This document shows positions 19,326 to 27,041 of a stretch of DNA of 64,000 bases, piece after piece. The stretch comes from Spirochaetales bacterium Spiro_05 (lineage in GTDB: Bacteria > Spirochaetota > Spirochaetia > Sphaerochaetales > Sphaerochaetaceae): contig LVBG01000010.1 in NCBI GenBank assembly GCA_001603115.1, positions 1 to 64,000 of the forward strand, given 5' to 3'. The notes beneath the pieces are model-generated. The model made no database searches. It was given only the letters and a program-made list of their open reading frames with translations, and was not told where the DNA came from. Within the stretch, counting starts at the first letter, position 1. The number at the start of each line of letters is the position of its first letter. A program made the translations under genes and the position numbers.

Positions 19326-20122
19326 GTAGTGAACCAGCTGTGCAGCATGATGCCGGTGGCAACTGCCACATTCAATGAGCCTTTTGTTCCTCCCATCTCA
19401 AGAGAAACACGCCCAAGCGATGCCTCACAGAGTGCCAGCAGAGAGGGGCTGACTCCAAGTTCCTCTCCCCCGATGACTGCAACTCCTTCGCCGGGAAAAG
19501 AAAAAAGATCCATGCTTGTTCCCCCAGTCTCCAAGGCAAACAGCGGAAGGGAGGATGAACGAAGCAGCAAAAGAAGGGCCTGCTCTTCGACAACCTCGTG
19601 TTCCACTGTCCCGGTACAGCCACGGCTGGTGCGCAGGCACCGTGGATGATTCACATCCGCACAGCCCTCAACCAGATAGATCTTCTTCACCCCAAAGGAG
19701 TCGGCACTGCGGAAGATGGAACCGATGTTGTGGGGGGAGCGCAGGCGATCGAGCACCAGTGAATGAGAGAGCACCCTCCTTTTGGAAGCGTCGAGATTCC
19801 CTTGCTGGTCCACAAAGTCCCAGTCGGAGGGATCGCTGCCCAATACCCCCAAGAGAAAATAGTGGATATCGTCACACAGGATGGCAAGATCCTTGCCATC
19901 CTTGCTTTCCAAGCGATGGGCAAGCAAAAGAAGATGGCTTTGCTCGGTTTCAGTCAGTACTTGGGAAAACTGCTCTGAGGTGAAAAGACCTGTCAAAGAG
20001 GCAAGATAGGCCCTTTGTTCTCTGTCCAAGGGTATCGAGGATGCCATCTGATGAAAAAGCAGGGCTGTCTTTCGGACACAGGTGCGGTCTCTCAGTGTCC
20101 TAAGCTTCGCTATCGTGATCAT
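19322..20122 (-). CDS. TrmH/SpoU-family RNA 2'-O-methyltransferase
   Basis: A 266-residue SPOUT methyltransferase. Motif 1 reads SPHNIGSIFRSADSFG, motif 2 GEELGVS, and motif 3 GTKGSLNVAVA, the trefoil-knot SAM site. An N-terminal domain of about 110 residues would bind the RNA substrate. The target nucleotide (rRNA or tRNA) cannot be told. The start at 20122 gives a 23-bp overlap with rsmI; the longer frame from 20188 lies deep in rsmI and is unlikely. Confidence 0.85.
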   Translation of the reverse strand: MITIAKLRTLRDRTCVRKTALLFHQMASSIPLDREQRAYLASLTGLFTSEQFSQVLTETEQSHLLLLAHRLESKDGKDLAILCDDIHYFLLGVLGSDPSDWDFVDQQGNLDASKRRVLSHSLVLDRLRSPHNIGSIFRSADSFGVKKIYLVEGCADVNHPRCLRTSRGCTGTVEHEVVEEQALLLLLRSSSLPLFALETGGTSMDLFSFPGEGVAVIGGEELGVSPSLLALCEASLGRVSLEMGGTKGSLNVAVATGIMLHSWFTT

Positions 20123-20807
20123 CGGCTGCCTCTGCCTCAATCGGTGCCACCAAGAGGGCAAACTCTCCCTTGATCGCTTGCCTTCCACTAAGAAGTGCGG
20201 CTACTTCGTTTGCCTTGCCCTGCAAGAACTCCTCGAACTTCTTGGTCATCTCCCTCCCGGCGACCACGGTCCTCGCACTGTCCAAAACGGCGATTTCCTC
20301 AAGGGTTTTTACGATGCGGAAGGGGGATTCATAGAGGATGAAGGCTTCGTTGCGAGCAAGCAGGGCTTCCAGGCGCTTTGTCCGGCGCCCCTTGCGTGGG
20401 CTGAGAAAGCCTTCAAAAGTGAATGTCTTGCCGACATAACCGGCAACACTGACCAAGGTGGCAACCGCAGAAACTCCAGGGATGGGAACCACGGCAAAAC
20501 CCGCACTGCGAACGGCACTGACCACCCTCGCCCCAGGATCGCTGATACCCGGGGTCCCCGCATCCGAAACAAAGGCCACATCCTTGCCCTCGGAGAGCAG
20601 GTTCACGATGCCTTGGGCTGAGTTGATCTCATTATGGGCATGACAGGCGATGAGTCGCTTGCTGATCTCAAAGTGGTTGAGCAGCACCTGGGTATGACGG
20701 GTGTCTTCACAAGCGATCACATCCACAGAACGCAGGGTCTCTACCGCGCGATAGGTGATGTCCTCAAGATTCCCGATGGGAGTTGCCACCATATATAAGG
20801 TACTCAT
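20100..20807 (-). CDS. rsmI: 16S rRNA (cytidine1402-2'-O)-methyltransferase RsmI
   Basis: A 235-residue tetrapyrrole-methylase-fold enzyme that methylates C1402 of 16S rRNA. Typical features are the N-terminal LYMVATPIGNLEDITYRA segment, ACEDTRHT, and SDAGTPGISDPG. It is slightly shorter than the Escherichia coli protein. First gene of a leftward operon, divergent from the pspA operon. Confidence 0.95.
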   Translation of the reverse strand: MSTLYMVATPIGNLEDITYRAVETLRSVDVIACEDTRHTQVLLNHFEISKRLIACHAHNEINSAQGIVNLLSEGKDVAFVSDAGTPGISDPGARVVSAVRSAGFAVVPIPGVSAVATLVSVAGYVGKTFTFEGFLSPRKGRRTKRLEALLARNEAFILYESPFRIVKTLEEIAVLDSARTVVAGREMTKKFEEFLQGKANEVAALLSGRQAIKGEFALLVAPIEAEAADDHDSEA

Positions 20808-20843
20808 GCGCTTCAGTCTACACGCTCACGGAAGCCCTTACAA
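20808..20843 (-). promoter_or_regulatory. rsmI promoter, predicted leaderless
   Basis: Minus strand: TTGTAA (20843-20838), 17-nt spacer, TAGACT (20820-20815), then seven bases to the ATG. Confidence 0.5.
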
Positions 20844-20881
20844 GGAGTCCAAATTGGTGTTGTTGGCCACAGAATGTGGTT

Positions 20882-20899
20882 AATTTTACCATCGATGGC
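20882..20899 (+). promoter_or_regulatory. Candidate upstream activator site of pspA1
   Basis: The AATTTTACC/ATCGATGGC element resembles the one at 23010 and contains the palindrome CCATCGATGG. Its centre is about 97 bp before the predicted start, within the usual enhancer range for sigma-54 activators. Confidence 0.45.
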
Positions 20900-20964
20900 G
20901 GGGTTTTTCCAGTTTTAGAGGAAAATACCAGAAAAATAGTGGTATTGTATGATGTTTTCCAAAG

Positions 20965-20981
20965 TTGGCACGCCTTCTGCA
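20965..20981 (+). promoter_or_regulatory. Sigma-54 promoter of the pspA1-pspC1 operon
   Basis: TTGGCACG, four bases, CTGCA. The -24 GG and -12 GC are 12 nt apart, as required for sigma-54. There is one mismatch to TTGC. Confidence 0.85.
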
Positions 20982-21037
20982 TAAGAGTCTACGTCAATAC
21001 AAACACAACAGCCAACAAATGGCGAAAGGAGAAAATG

Positions 21038-21712
21038 ATGCAGATGTTCAAGAGAATCGCCGATATCTTCAACTCACACGTCAACAGCGTTCTGGATAAG
21101 ATGGAAGATCCGGCAAAGATGATCAGCCTGATGATCACCGAATTGGAGGACACCCAGACCAAGGCTCGTGCCTCCATGGCGGCCCGCAAGGCCGAGCAAA
21201 CCAGCCTCGGGCGTGAGAAGGCGGAGTTTGAGAAATCCGTTCTTCGCTGGGAAGAGCGGGCCAAGCTGGCCATCACCAACGGTCGTGAGGATCTTGCCAG
21301 GGAGGCCTTGGTTGAGAAGAAGTATGCAAGCGAGCAGATCAAGCGTGTAGAGGAGCAATTGGCCACCCTCACCTCAATCCTCGCCAGCCAGGCCTCCCAG
21401 CTTACCCAGATTGCTGACAAGCTCAAGGAAGTCAAGGACAAGCAGCAGATTCTCGTTCAGCGTGCCCGCGGCGCCAAGGAGAAGAAGCAGGTTGCACAGA
21501 CGCTGAAGAACAGCGACAGTGCCGATCTTGCCAGAAAGTTCAGTGAGCTGGAGAGCAAGATTGAGCGGATGGAAGCTGACGCCGAGATGGCAGGCTACCA
21601 TGGGAGCACCTCCAGCAGTGATGAGTTTGCAAAGATGGAGAACGACAGTGCCATTGATGCTGAGCTGGAGAGCTTGAAGAGTTCCATGTCCAAGAAGAAG
21701 GAGCAGAAATAA
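21038..21712 (+). CDS. pspA: PspA/IM30 family protein (copy 1)
   Basis: A 224-residue, almost entirely alpha-helical coiled-coil protein of the PspA/Vipp1 (ESCRT-III-like) family. It begins with the amphipathic membrane-binding helix MFKRIADIFNSHVNSVLDK. In the family it binds stressed inner membrane and restrains the activator PspF. The start at 21038 is preferred to 21035 because AAAGGAG then sits 6 nt away. It overlaps pspC1 by TAATG and is driven by the sigma-54 promoter at 20965. It is homologous to the second copy at 23203. Confidence 0.93.
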   Translation: MQMFKRIADIFNSHVNSVLDKMEDPAKMISLMITELEDTQTKARASMAARKAEQTSLGREKAEFEKSVLRWEERAKLAITNGREDLAREALVEKKYASEQIKRVEEQLATLTSILASQASQLTQIADKLKEVKDKQQILVQRARGAKEKKQVAQTLKNSDSADLARKFSELESKIERMEADAEMAGYHGSTSSSDEFAKMENDSAIDAELESLKSSMSKKKEQK

Positions 21713-21915
21713 TGCAGTACTACAGAGAAGAGAACCGGACCTTGTTCCGGGAAAAGAGCGGCATGATACTCGGCGTCTTCCAAGGCTTGGCCTCCTGGTC
21801 GGGACTTCCGGTGGCACTGCTCAGAATCGTCGGCCTGATCCTGCTCTTCTCAGTGGGGTTTGTTCCGATGACCGTGGCTTACTTGTTGACTGCCTTGATG
21901 TTGCCTTCACGATAG
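21712..21915 (+). CDS. PspC-domain membrane protein (copy 1)
   Basis: A 67-residue PspC domain: an FREKSGMILGVFQGLA loop followed by one or two hydrophobic helices ending near the C-terminus. PspC senses membrane damage and recruits PspA in other bacteria. Its start codon shares a base with the pspA1 stop. It lacks the coiled-coil tail of the second copy at 24228. A terminator follows. Confidence 0.85.
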   Translation: MQYYREENRTLFREKSGMILGVFQGLASWSGLPVALLRIVGLILLFSVGFVPMTVAYLLTALMLPSR

Positions 21916-21958
21916 TCAGCAATTCGCATCTTTCATGACATTCTCGGGGTTTCTCTTT

Positions 21959-21993
21959 GAGCAGGACATTTTCTGGTGTCCTGCTCTCTTTTA
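21959..21993 (+). terminator. Terminator of the pspA1-pspC1 operon
   Basis: Perfect 10-bp arms GAGCAGGACA / TGTCCTGCTC with an 8-nt loop, followed by TCTTTTAT. It abuts the 3' end of the convergent pspF gene. Confidence 0.85.
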
Positions 21994-22989
21994 TACCTGG
22001 TCCTGATACTTGCGGTAGAGGCCCCTGAGTTGGTCGTAGGTGAGCCCAAGCAGCTTGGCTGCCTCTTTTTGGTTGCCTGAAGCTTGCTTCAGCGCTTCCC
22101 GAAGGTAGAGCAGGTCAAGTTCAATACGGGCCTGGTCGAAGAAGGCAAGGTCCAACGTCTGTTCAGCCTTGCCCAAAGTCGGTATCTCTTTTTCTCCGAT
22201 CTTGGCAAAGGGATTCTCAAAGGGATTGAAATCGAGTTGTTCGATCAGGGCACAGTCGCTGCGATACACAGCCCGCTCAACCACATTCTTCAATTCGCGT
22301 ACGTTGCCGGGCCAAGGATAGGTAAGCATCACTGAGAGGACTTCTTCACTGAATGAGGGCATCTCCTTGCGCCCACACTCGAGGGCCATCTTGGAGGCGA
22401 AGTAGGTGGCGAGCAGGATGATGTCCTCTCCCCGTTCCCGCAAGGGGGGCAGGAAGAGCACCTCGAAGCTGAGACGATCGAGCAGATCTTCCTTGAACTT
22501 CCCCTCTTGGCAGAGGGTGGGAAGATCGGCATTGGTTGCCCCGATGATCCTGACATTCGATTCATGGGTGACCGAGGAGCCGACCCGTTCGTAGGTGCCG
22601 TACTCAACCACACGGAGGATTTTCTCCTGGACTTCCAGGGGGATGAGGCCGATCTCATCGAGAAAGAGCGTTCCCCCCTCCGCCTCTTCGAAGCGTCCCT
22701 TGCGGGTCTTCTGGGCACCGGTGAAAGCCCCCTGCTCGTAGCCGAAGAGCTCGGTCTCGATCAGGGACGGGGGAAGGGCTGCGCAGTTGACTGTCACCAG
22801 ATTCTGTTGCCACCTGGGGGAGAGGAAGTGAAGCCTGCGGGCAGCAATCTCCTTGCCGCTTCCCCGTTCACCCACCAGCAGGACGGAGCGATTGACGGTT
22901 GCAGCGCGGCTGAGCTTGCTCTGGAATTCGAGGAAGACTTCGCTTTCACCAAGCGGTTGCTGGTTGTATCCCCCCTGCATGGCTTCCAT
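21991..22989 (-). CDS. pspF: PspF-type sigma-54 activator
   Basis: A 332-residue enhancer-binding protein with no receiver or sensory N-terminal domain, like PspF. The AAA+ domain starts at once: Walker A GERGSGKE at 40-47, the sigma-54 contact loop GAFTGA at 87-92, and Walker B LFLDE at 108-112. The C-terminal Fis-type helix-turn-helix lies at about 300-330 (NQKEAAKLLGLTYDQLRG). The ATG has AAGGAG 6 nt upstream. Lying between two sigma-54-driven pspA operons, it is very probably their activator, and possibly that of the small RNAs at 58.8-59.2 kb. Confidence 0.92.
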   Translation of the reverse strand: MEAMQGGYNQQPLGESEVFLEFQSKLSRAATVNRSVLLVGERGSGKEIAARRLHFLSPRWQQNLVTVNCAALPPSLIETELFGYEQGAFTGAQKTRKGRFEEAEGGTLFLDEIGLIPLEVQEKILRVVEYGTYERVGSSVTHESNVRIIGATNADLPTLCQEGKFKEDLLDRLSFEVLFLPPLRERGEDIILLATYFASKMALECGRKEMPSFSEEVLSVMLTYPWPGNVRELKNVVERAVYRSDCALIEQLDFNPFENPFAKIGEKEIPTLGKAEQTLDLAFFDQARIELDLLYLREALKQASGNQKEAAKLLGLTYDQLRGLYRKYQDQV

Positions 22990-23009
22990 GGTGCACTCCT
23001 TGTTTGGTA

Positions 23010-23027
23010 AATTTTGCCAATCTTGGC
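23010..23027 (+). promoter_or_regulatory. Candidate upstream activator site between pspF and pspA2
   Basis: The AATTTTGCCAATCTTGGC element includes the palindromic arms GCCAA/TTGGC and matches the element at 20882. Its centre is about 140 bp before the pspA2 start and about 30 bp before the pspF ATG, so it could also serve autoregulation of pspF. Confidence 0.45.
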
Positions 23028-23135
23028 AGGTTTCACCAGCGCAAGGGTAGCATGTCTTGCCCGCTGAGAAAAGAGGAAGGGGTGCAATCCCCGGTAAAAT
23101 GGTGACTTAGCGGTATTTTCCCCAAATTCAAAGAG

Positions 23136-23152
23136 TTGGCACGGTTCATGCA
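23136..23152 (+). promoter_or_regulatory. Sigma-54 promoter of the pspA2 operon
   Basis: TTGGCACG, four bases, ATGCA. The -24 GG to -12 GC distance is 12 nt. One mismatch to TTGC. Confidence 0.85.
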
Positions 23153-23202
23153 ACTAGATTTATAGTTACACAGGTGGTACTACTACCTAAGGAGAGAAAG
23201 GT

Positions 23203-23856
23203 ATGGGAGTTTTTTCAAGATTCTTGGATATTGTCAATGCCAACATCAACTCGCTGCTGGACAAGGCTGAAGATCCTGAGAAGATGATCAAGTTGATGAT
23301 GCAGGAGATGGAAGATACCCTGATTGAGCTTAAAAGTTCCTGCGCTGCCAAAATGGCAAGCAGAGCCAAGACCGACAGGGCATACAAGGAAGCACTCAAT
23401 GCAGTGCAGCGCTGGCAGAACCGTGCAGAGCTTGCCATCAGCAAGGGTCGCGAGGATTTGGCAAGGGAAGCATTGCTTGAGAGGAAGACTGCAAAGGCTA
23501 CACTCGAGCAATTTGAGAAAGAGTTGGCAACCTATGATGAGCTGATCAAGACCGCAAAGGGCGAGATCACCCAGATCGAGGATAAGCTGACTACGGTGAA
23601 GCAGAAGTACCAGATGATGGTTGAGCGTGCAAAGCGTGCCCGTGAAGAGCAGGCTGCCCAGGAGACCCTCAAAAGGGCAAGTGAAGGAGCCACCTTCAAC
23701 CGCTTCAACGATATGGAAGAGAAGATCGACCGGATGCAGGCCAACAACGACCTCAATCGCCGACCCTCCTCGCTCGACGAGAAGTTCCGCGATCTTGAAG
23801 AGATGGATGACATCGATGCCGAGATCGAAGAGCTTCGCAAACGCGCCGGCTTGTAA
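23203..23856 (+). CDS. pspA: PspA/IM30 family protein (copy 2)
   Basis: A 217-residue coiled-coil PspA/Vipp1 homologue starting with the same amphipathic helix pattern (MGVFSRFLDIVNANINSLLDK begins the protein). It is clearly paralogous to the copy at 21038. AAGGAGAGAAAGGT precedes the ATG. It heads a four-gene operon (PspA, PspB-like, PspC, DUF4097) under the sigma-54 promoter at 23136. In the family PspA maintains membrane integrity and inhibits PspF. Confidence 0.93.
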   Translation: MGVFSRFLDIVNANINSLLDKAEDPEKMIKLMMQEMEDTLIELKSSCAAKMASRAKTDRAYKEALNAVQRWQNRAELAISKGREDLAREALLERKTAKATLEQFEKELATYDELIKTAKGEITQIEDKLTTVKQKYQMMVERAKRAREEQAAQETLKRASEGATFNRFNDMEEKIDRMQANNDLNRRPSSLDEKFRDLEEMDDIDAEIEELRKRAGL

Positions 23857-23871
23857 GGAAAGGGGTCAGAG

Positions 23872-24222
23872 ATGGAAGCAGTATGGATTCTGAGTGTCAT
23901 CTTCACCTTTGTCATCATCGTGTCCACGATCGATCACCGTTACTCGCTGCGAAAGAAAAAGATCGAAGCAGCACTGAGGATGCGTGAGATGGAGATGGGA
24001 CTCCCCCCGGGCACCTACAGTTCTTCCAAGATGAAGATGCCCAAGGGAAAGAAAGGCGAAACCTGGGAAGCATCCTTCTCAGAGTTCAAGGGCGGAACCA
24101 ACCGGACGGAACTGAAGAAGGGTATCGATGATTTGCAGCAGCGGCTGGCGAATCTTGAGACGATAATGAACAACCGGAGGGAGAAGCCCGAAGGTATGCA
24201 CGATAAGGAATGGAAGGAATGA
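23872..24222 (+). CDS. PspB-like membrane-anchored coiled-coil protein
   Basis: A 116-residue protein with one N-terminal membrane helix (about 3-20), a basic segment with HRYSLRKKK, and a C-terminal coiled coil (about 78-100). This is the layout of PspB, but longer than the usual 70-80 residues. It sits 15 nt after pspA2 and overlaps the next gene's possible upstream start. PspB normally acts with PspC as the membrane sensor. Confidence 0.65.
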   Translation: MEAVWILSVIFTFVIIVSTIDHRYSLRKKKIEAALRMREMEMGLPPGTYSSSKMKMPKGKKGETWEASFSEFKGGTNRTELKKGIDDLQQRLANLETIMNNRREKPEGMHDKEWKE

Positions 24223-24227
24223 TTGCT

Positions 24228-24581
24228 ATGGCTACCAAACGATTGTACAGATCCCCTCGGGGAAAGATTTTCGGGGTTTGCACCGGCCTTGCCGAGTGGA
24301 GGGACTTGCCCGCCGACCCGGTTCGTCTGATTGTCTTCCTTGTGGTTCTGGCCACCGGTATTTTCCCTGGTGCCCTGATCTACCTGGCGGCAGCGCTGGT
24401 GATACCGATGAACCCCGGATACGAAAGCTCGTCCACCATCTACCGCGAACAGGAGACCACCCAGAGCGACGAAGAGCTCAAAGCTGAGTACGAGCAGCTG
24501 AAGAAGAAGGTGGAGAAGATGGAGAGCGAGATGTTCAACAAGGAACGGGATTGGGACGACAGGTTCCGCGAAGGACAATGA
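24228..24581 (+). CDS. PspC-domain protein with coiled-coil tail (copy 2)
   Basis: A 117-residue protein. The N-terminal PspC domain (RSPRGKIFGVCTGLAEW, then a hydrophobic hairpin to about residue 55) is followed by a charged coiled coil to the C-terminus. ATG 24228 has GGAAGG 10 nt upstream. ATG 24219, within an ATGA overlap with the previous stop, is an alternative. It is the expected partner of the PspB-like protein in sensing membrane stress. Confidence 0.85.
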   Translation: MATKRLYRSPRGKIFGVCTGLAEWRDLPADPVRLIVFLVVLATGIFPGALIYLAAALVIPMNPGYESSSTIYREQETTQSDEELKAEYEQLKKKVEKMESEMFNKERDWDDRFREGQ

Positions 24582-24582
24582 T

Positions 24583-25458
24583 ATGCTCAAGGATACCAAG
24601 GCCAACAAAATATTTCTGATCGTACTGGTAATACTGCTCGCGCTCTCCTTCACCCTGGTGAAGGGCTGGGAGGGCCGAGGCAGGGCAACTCGAAGCGATC
24701 GGGACTTCGAATTCAAGGCCAATGACTCCCTGAAGGTGAGGACGATCGCCAATGATGTTGTCATCGAAGTGGATGATTCGCTCAAGCGTGCCACTGTCTC
24801 CATCGGAGGCAATGAGCGGGATGTCCTCTCCGTCCTCAAGACCACATCGAATCTGAGCGTGGAAGTAAAGCCCAAAACCAACTGGTTCTTCCGCTTCTTC
24901 TCCTATGCCCCCTCAACGTTGATGATCGCCCTTCCCTCTTCCAGCCTGGGCAGTCTGGATGTCTCCACCATCAGCGGTGATATTCAGATCCTCCACCCGA
25001 TGAAGGCTCAGACGATGGAAATCAGGAGCACCAGCGGTGAGGTCGATTTCCTCACCCTTGAAACCAAGGAGAGCCTGAAGGTCTTTACGACCAGCTCCTC
25101 CCTCAGCGGCTCTGAAGCCAAAAGTCTCAGAGACCTTGAGTTCTCAACAATCAGCGGCAGCATCGATGTGCAGAAAATCACTGCAAAGGAGATACTGCTG
25201 AAGAGTATCAGCAGCGGCATAGAGGCAGAGGCGGAGATCCTCTCTTCCGGTTCCCTTACCGCAAGCTCAACCAGCGGAGGCCTTGAACTGGATCTGCGGG
25301 CAAATGCAAATCTGAATGTAAAGGCATCCACCACCAGTGGTACCATCACTTTCAACGAGCGTGACCAAGCAGGCAGGAGTGCTGAACTGAGAACAGGCAC
25401 GGCACAGGAGAAGGTGAATCTGTCCTCTGTCAGTGGCTCTATTGAACTCACCTACTAG
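24583..25458 (+). CDS. DUF4097/putative adhesin-type beta-helix protein, LiaG-like
   Basis: A 291-residue protein with an N-terminal membrane anchor (about 9-26) and a repetitive beta-structure rich in STSGG, STISGS and SSSLSGS turns, characteristic of the DUF4097 family. Related proteins accompany Psp/Lia envelope-stress genes in other bacteria. It follows pspC2 by 1 nt, so it belongs to the stress operon and probably faces the periplasm. Molecular role unknown. Confidence 0.8.
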   Translation: MLKDTKANKIFLIVLVILLALSFTLVKGWEGRGRATRSDRDFEFKANDSLKVRTIANDVVIEVDDSLKRATVSIGGNERDVLSVLKTTSNLSVEVKPKTNWFFRFFSYAPSTLMIALPSSSLGSLDVSTISGDIQILHPMKAQTMEIRSTSGEVDFLTLETKESLKVFTTSSSLSGSEAKSLRDLEFSTISGSIDVQKITAKEILLKSISSGIEAEAEILSSGSLTASSTSGGLELDLRANANLNVKASTTSGTITFNERDQAGRSAELRTGTAQEKVNLSSVSGSIELTY

Positions 25459-25480
25459 GACACTGCAAATGTCTTAATCT

Positions 25481-25508
25481 ACGCAGGGCTTTTCAAGTAG
25501 CCCTGCGT
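25481..25508. terminator. Hairpin between convergent DUF4097 and LCCL genes
   Basis: Arms ACGCAGGGC / GCCCTGCGT are perfect, but no strong T-tract follows on either strand. It may act as a weak bidirectional terminator. Confidence 0.45.
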
Positions 25509-25515
25509 TCGTATC

Positions 25516-26709
25516 TCAGTAGATGAACTGGTAACTTCCATCCCAAGCACCGTACGACTCGGAAACCACCCCATTCCGATTTGTTCCCTCGTACGAGCTC
25601 ATACCTCCGAGAATCTCGATGGTCACCCTTCCTCCCGTTGAAAAATTGATCAGCCCTGCATGTACAGCAGCTGAACCGATGCTGGAGTCATTTGTATAGA
25701 CTGTGGTTCCCCAGACAGGTGCGGGACTTCCGTTGCGTGGCAATTCCAGAGTTAATCGACTTCCAATTGCACCTGCCCACTGCACAGCATTTGTACTCCA
25801 ATCCGCCCCTGCAATGAAATTTGATGGATTACTTTTCTGCATTGGTTTAGCTTGTATCACACTGCCATCTTTGCCGATGAATACAAAACTCCCACCCCAA
25901 GACCCATATGATTCGGTTGAGACGCCATTTGCAGTCGATCCCTGATAGGAATCCTGTCCGGGACGAATCTCAATGAGGGCACTTCCCCCTGACTGGAATG
26001 TCATGAGACCAAGGTGAACTGCGGCGGTGCCGATCGAAGAATCATCCGTATATACTCCACTCCCCCAGATACTGGCTGGGAAGCCACCTCCGCTCAACTG
26101 GATGCTGATCCTTTTGCCGATTTGCCCGGACCACTGTGATGCAGTGGTACTCCAATCGATGCGCTGCTCCGCAAGAGAGGATGGCTCGGTGCCCTTCGCA
26201 GGAGCAGGCAGAATCTGTGGTTGGGTTGCATGTACAGGGGAGCTGGTTGTGATAGGCCTACCATCCTGCCCAACAAACACAAAACTCCTGTTCCACGAGC
26301 CATAGGAACTGGTGATTATCCCATTGCGTGCCGTACCCTCATACGTAGATTGCCCATCGAGGATTTCGATGGTTACCCTACCCCCGGAGGCAAGCGTGAT
26401 CAACCCCATATGCACCGCTGCGCTTCCGATACTTGAATCATCCGTATATACACCGGTACCCCAAATAGGTGCGGACGATCCATTGGGAGGAAGCACCAAA
26501 GTCACACGATCACCAATTTCCCGACCGAGTGCCTTGGCAGTAAGTGACCAATCCGCCGAGGTGTATGGAACTGGGGCGAGAGCCTCTTCTTGTGCTGCCC
26601 CTTCGTACGGAAGTGCTTGCAGTTCATCAAGAAGTACGCACGAGCAGAGCAAACCGAAGCTGAGTAACAATACAAGGAAACCTGTGAAACTGAACGTTCG
26701 CTTTTCCAT
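25516..26709 (-). CDS. Lipoprotein with three LCCL-type domains
   Basis: A 397-residue predicted lipoprotein: hydrophobic signal, then a lipobox ending LCSC with the lipidated cysteine at about residue 24. Three repeats of roughly 95 residues follow (about 53-147, 180-275, 300-397). Each has the LCCL core pattern: WG..VYT(D/N)DSSIG(S/T)AAVH.GL, then a glycine turn, SYEG...NG, and a final SYG.W..S(F/Y).F. The cysteines of eukaryotic LCCL domains are absent. Such domains are thought to bind ligands such as lipids or polysaccharide. It is expected at the cell envelope, processed by LspA. AAGG lies upstream of the ATG. Confidence 0.8.
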   Translation of the reverse strand: MEKRTFSFTGFLVLLLSFGLLCSCVLLDELQALPYEGAAQEEALAPVPYTSADWSLTAKALGREIGDRVTLVLPPNGSSAPIWGTGVYTDDSSIGSAAVHMGLITLASGGRVTIEILDGQSTYEGTARNGIITSSYGSWNRSFVFVGQDGRPITTSSPVHATQPQILPAPAKGTEPSSLAEQRIDWSTTASQWSGQIGKRISIQLSGGGFPASIWGSGVYTDDSSIGTAAVHLGLMTFQSGGSALIEIRPGQDSYQGSTANGVSTESYGSWGGSFVFIGKDGSVIQAKPMQKSNPSNFIAGADWSTNAVQWAGAIGSRLTLELPRNGSPAPVWGTTVYTNDSSIGSAAVHAGLINFSTGGRVTIEILGGMSSYEGTNRNGVVSESYGAWDGSYQFIY

Positions 26710-27041
26710 AGTATTACCTTCCTTATTTCACCTACGAGCACATATCGTAGTCGCAGGTGATACCTAAGTATTTCATGCAAGTTTTTACCTGGCAATATTG
26801 CCGCACCGTATTATGATGCTTGGTTCGGTGATAGTATGATTCGGGATAACGGGCAAAGAGGGTCCACTATGATTAGATCATATGCCCTGGGCAAATGTCT
26901 TTCCCTGTCACAGTTAATCAAACAATTCTGCGTTCTTTCCAAGAGAATTGCGGAATATTTCCTGTTTCCAACAGTTTCCACCCTTTGTCACACTCCAAAA
27001 TCGTTGTACCATGAGACTACCTTAGAAACCGGAGGCCTTGT
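26710..27041. promoter_or_regulatory. Divergent intergenic region between two lipoprotein genes
   Basis: A 332-bp AT-rich region. For the rightward gene, TTGTCA (26985-26990), a 16-nt spacer and TACCAT (27007-27012) are a weak promoter candidate, and GGAGG at 27031-27035 is the ribosome site. The sequence GTTTCCA is repeated at 26964 and 26974. No convincing RNA gene or coding frame is seen in the rest. Confidence 0.4.
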
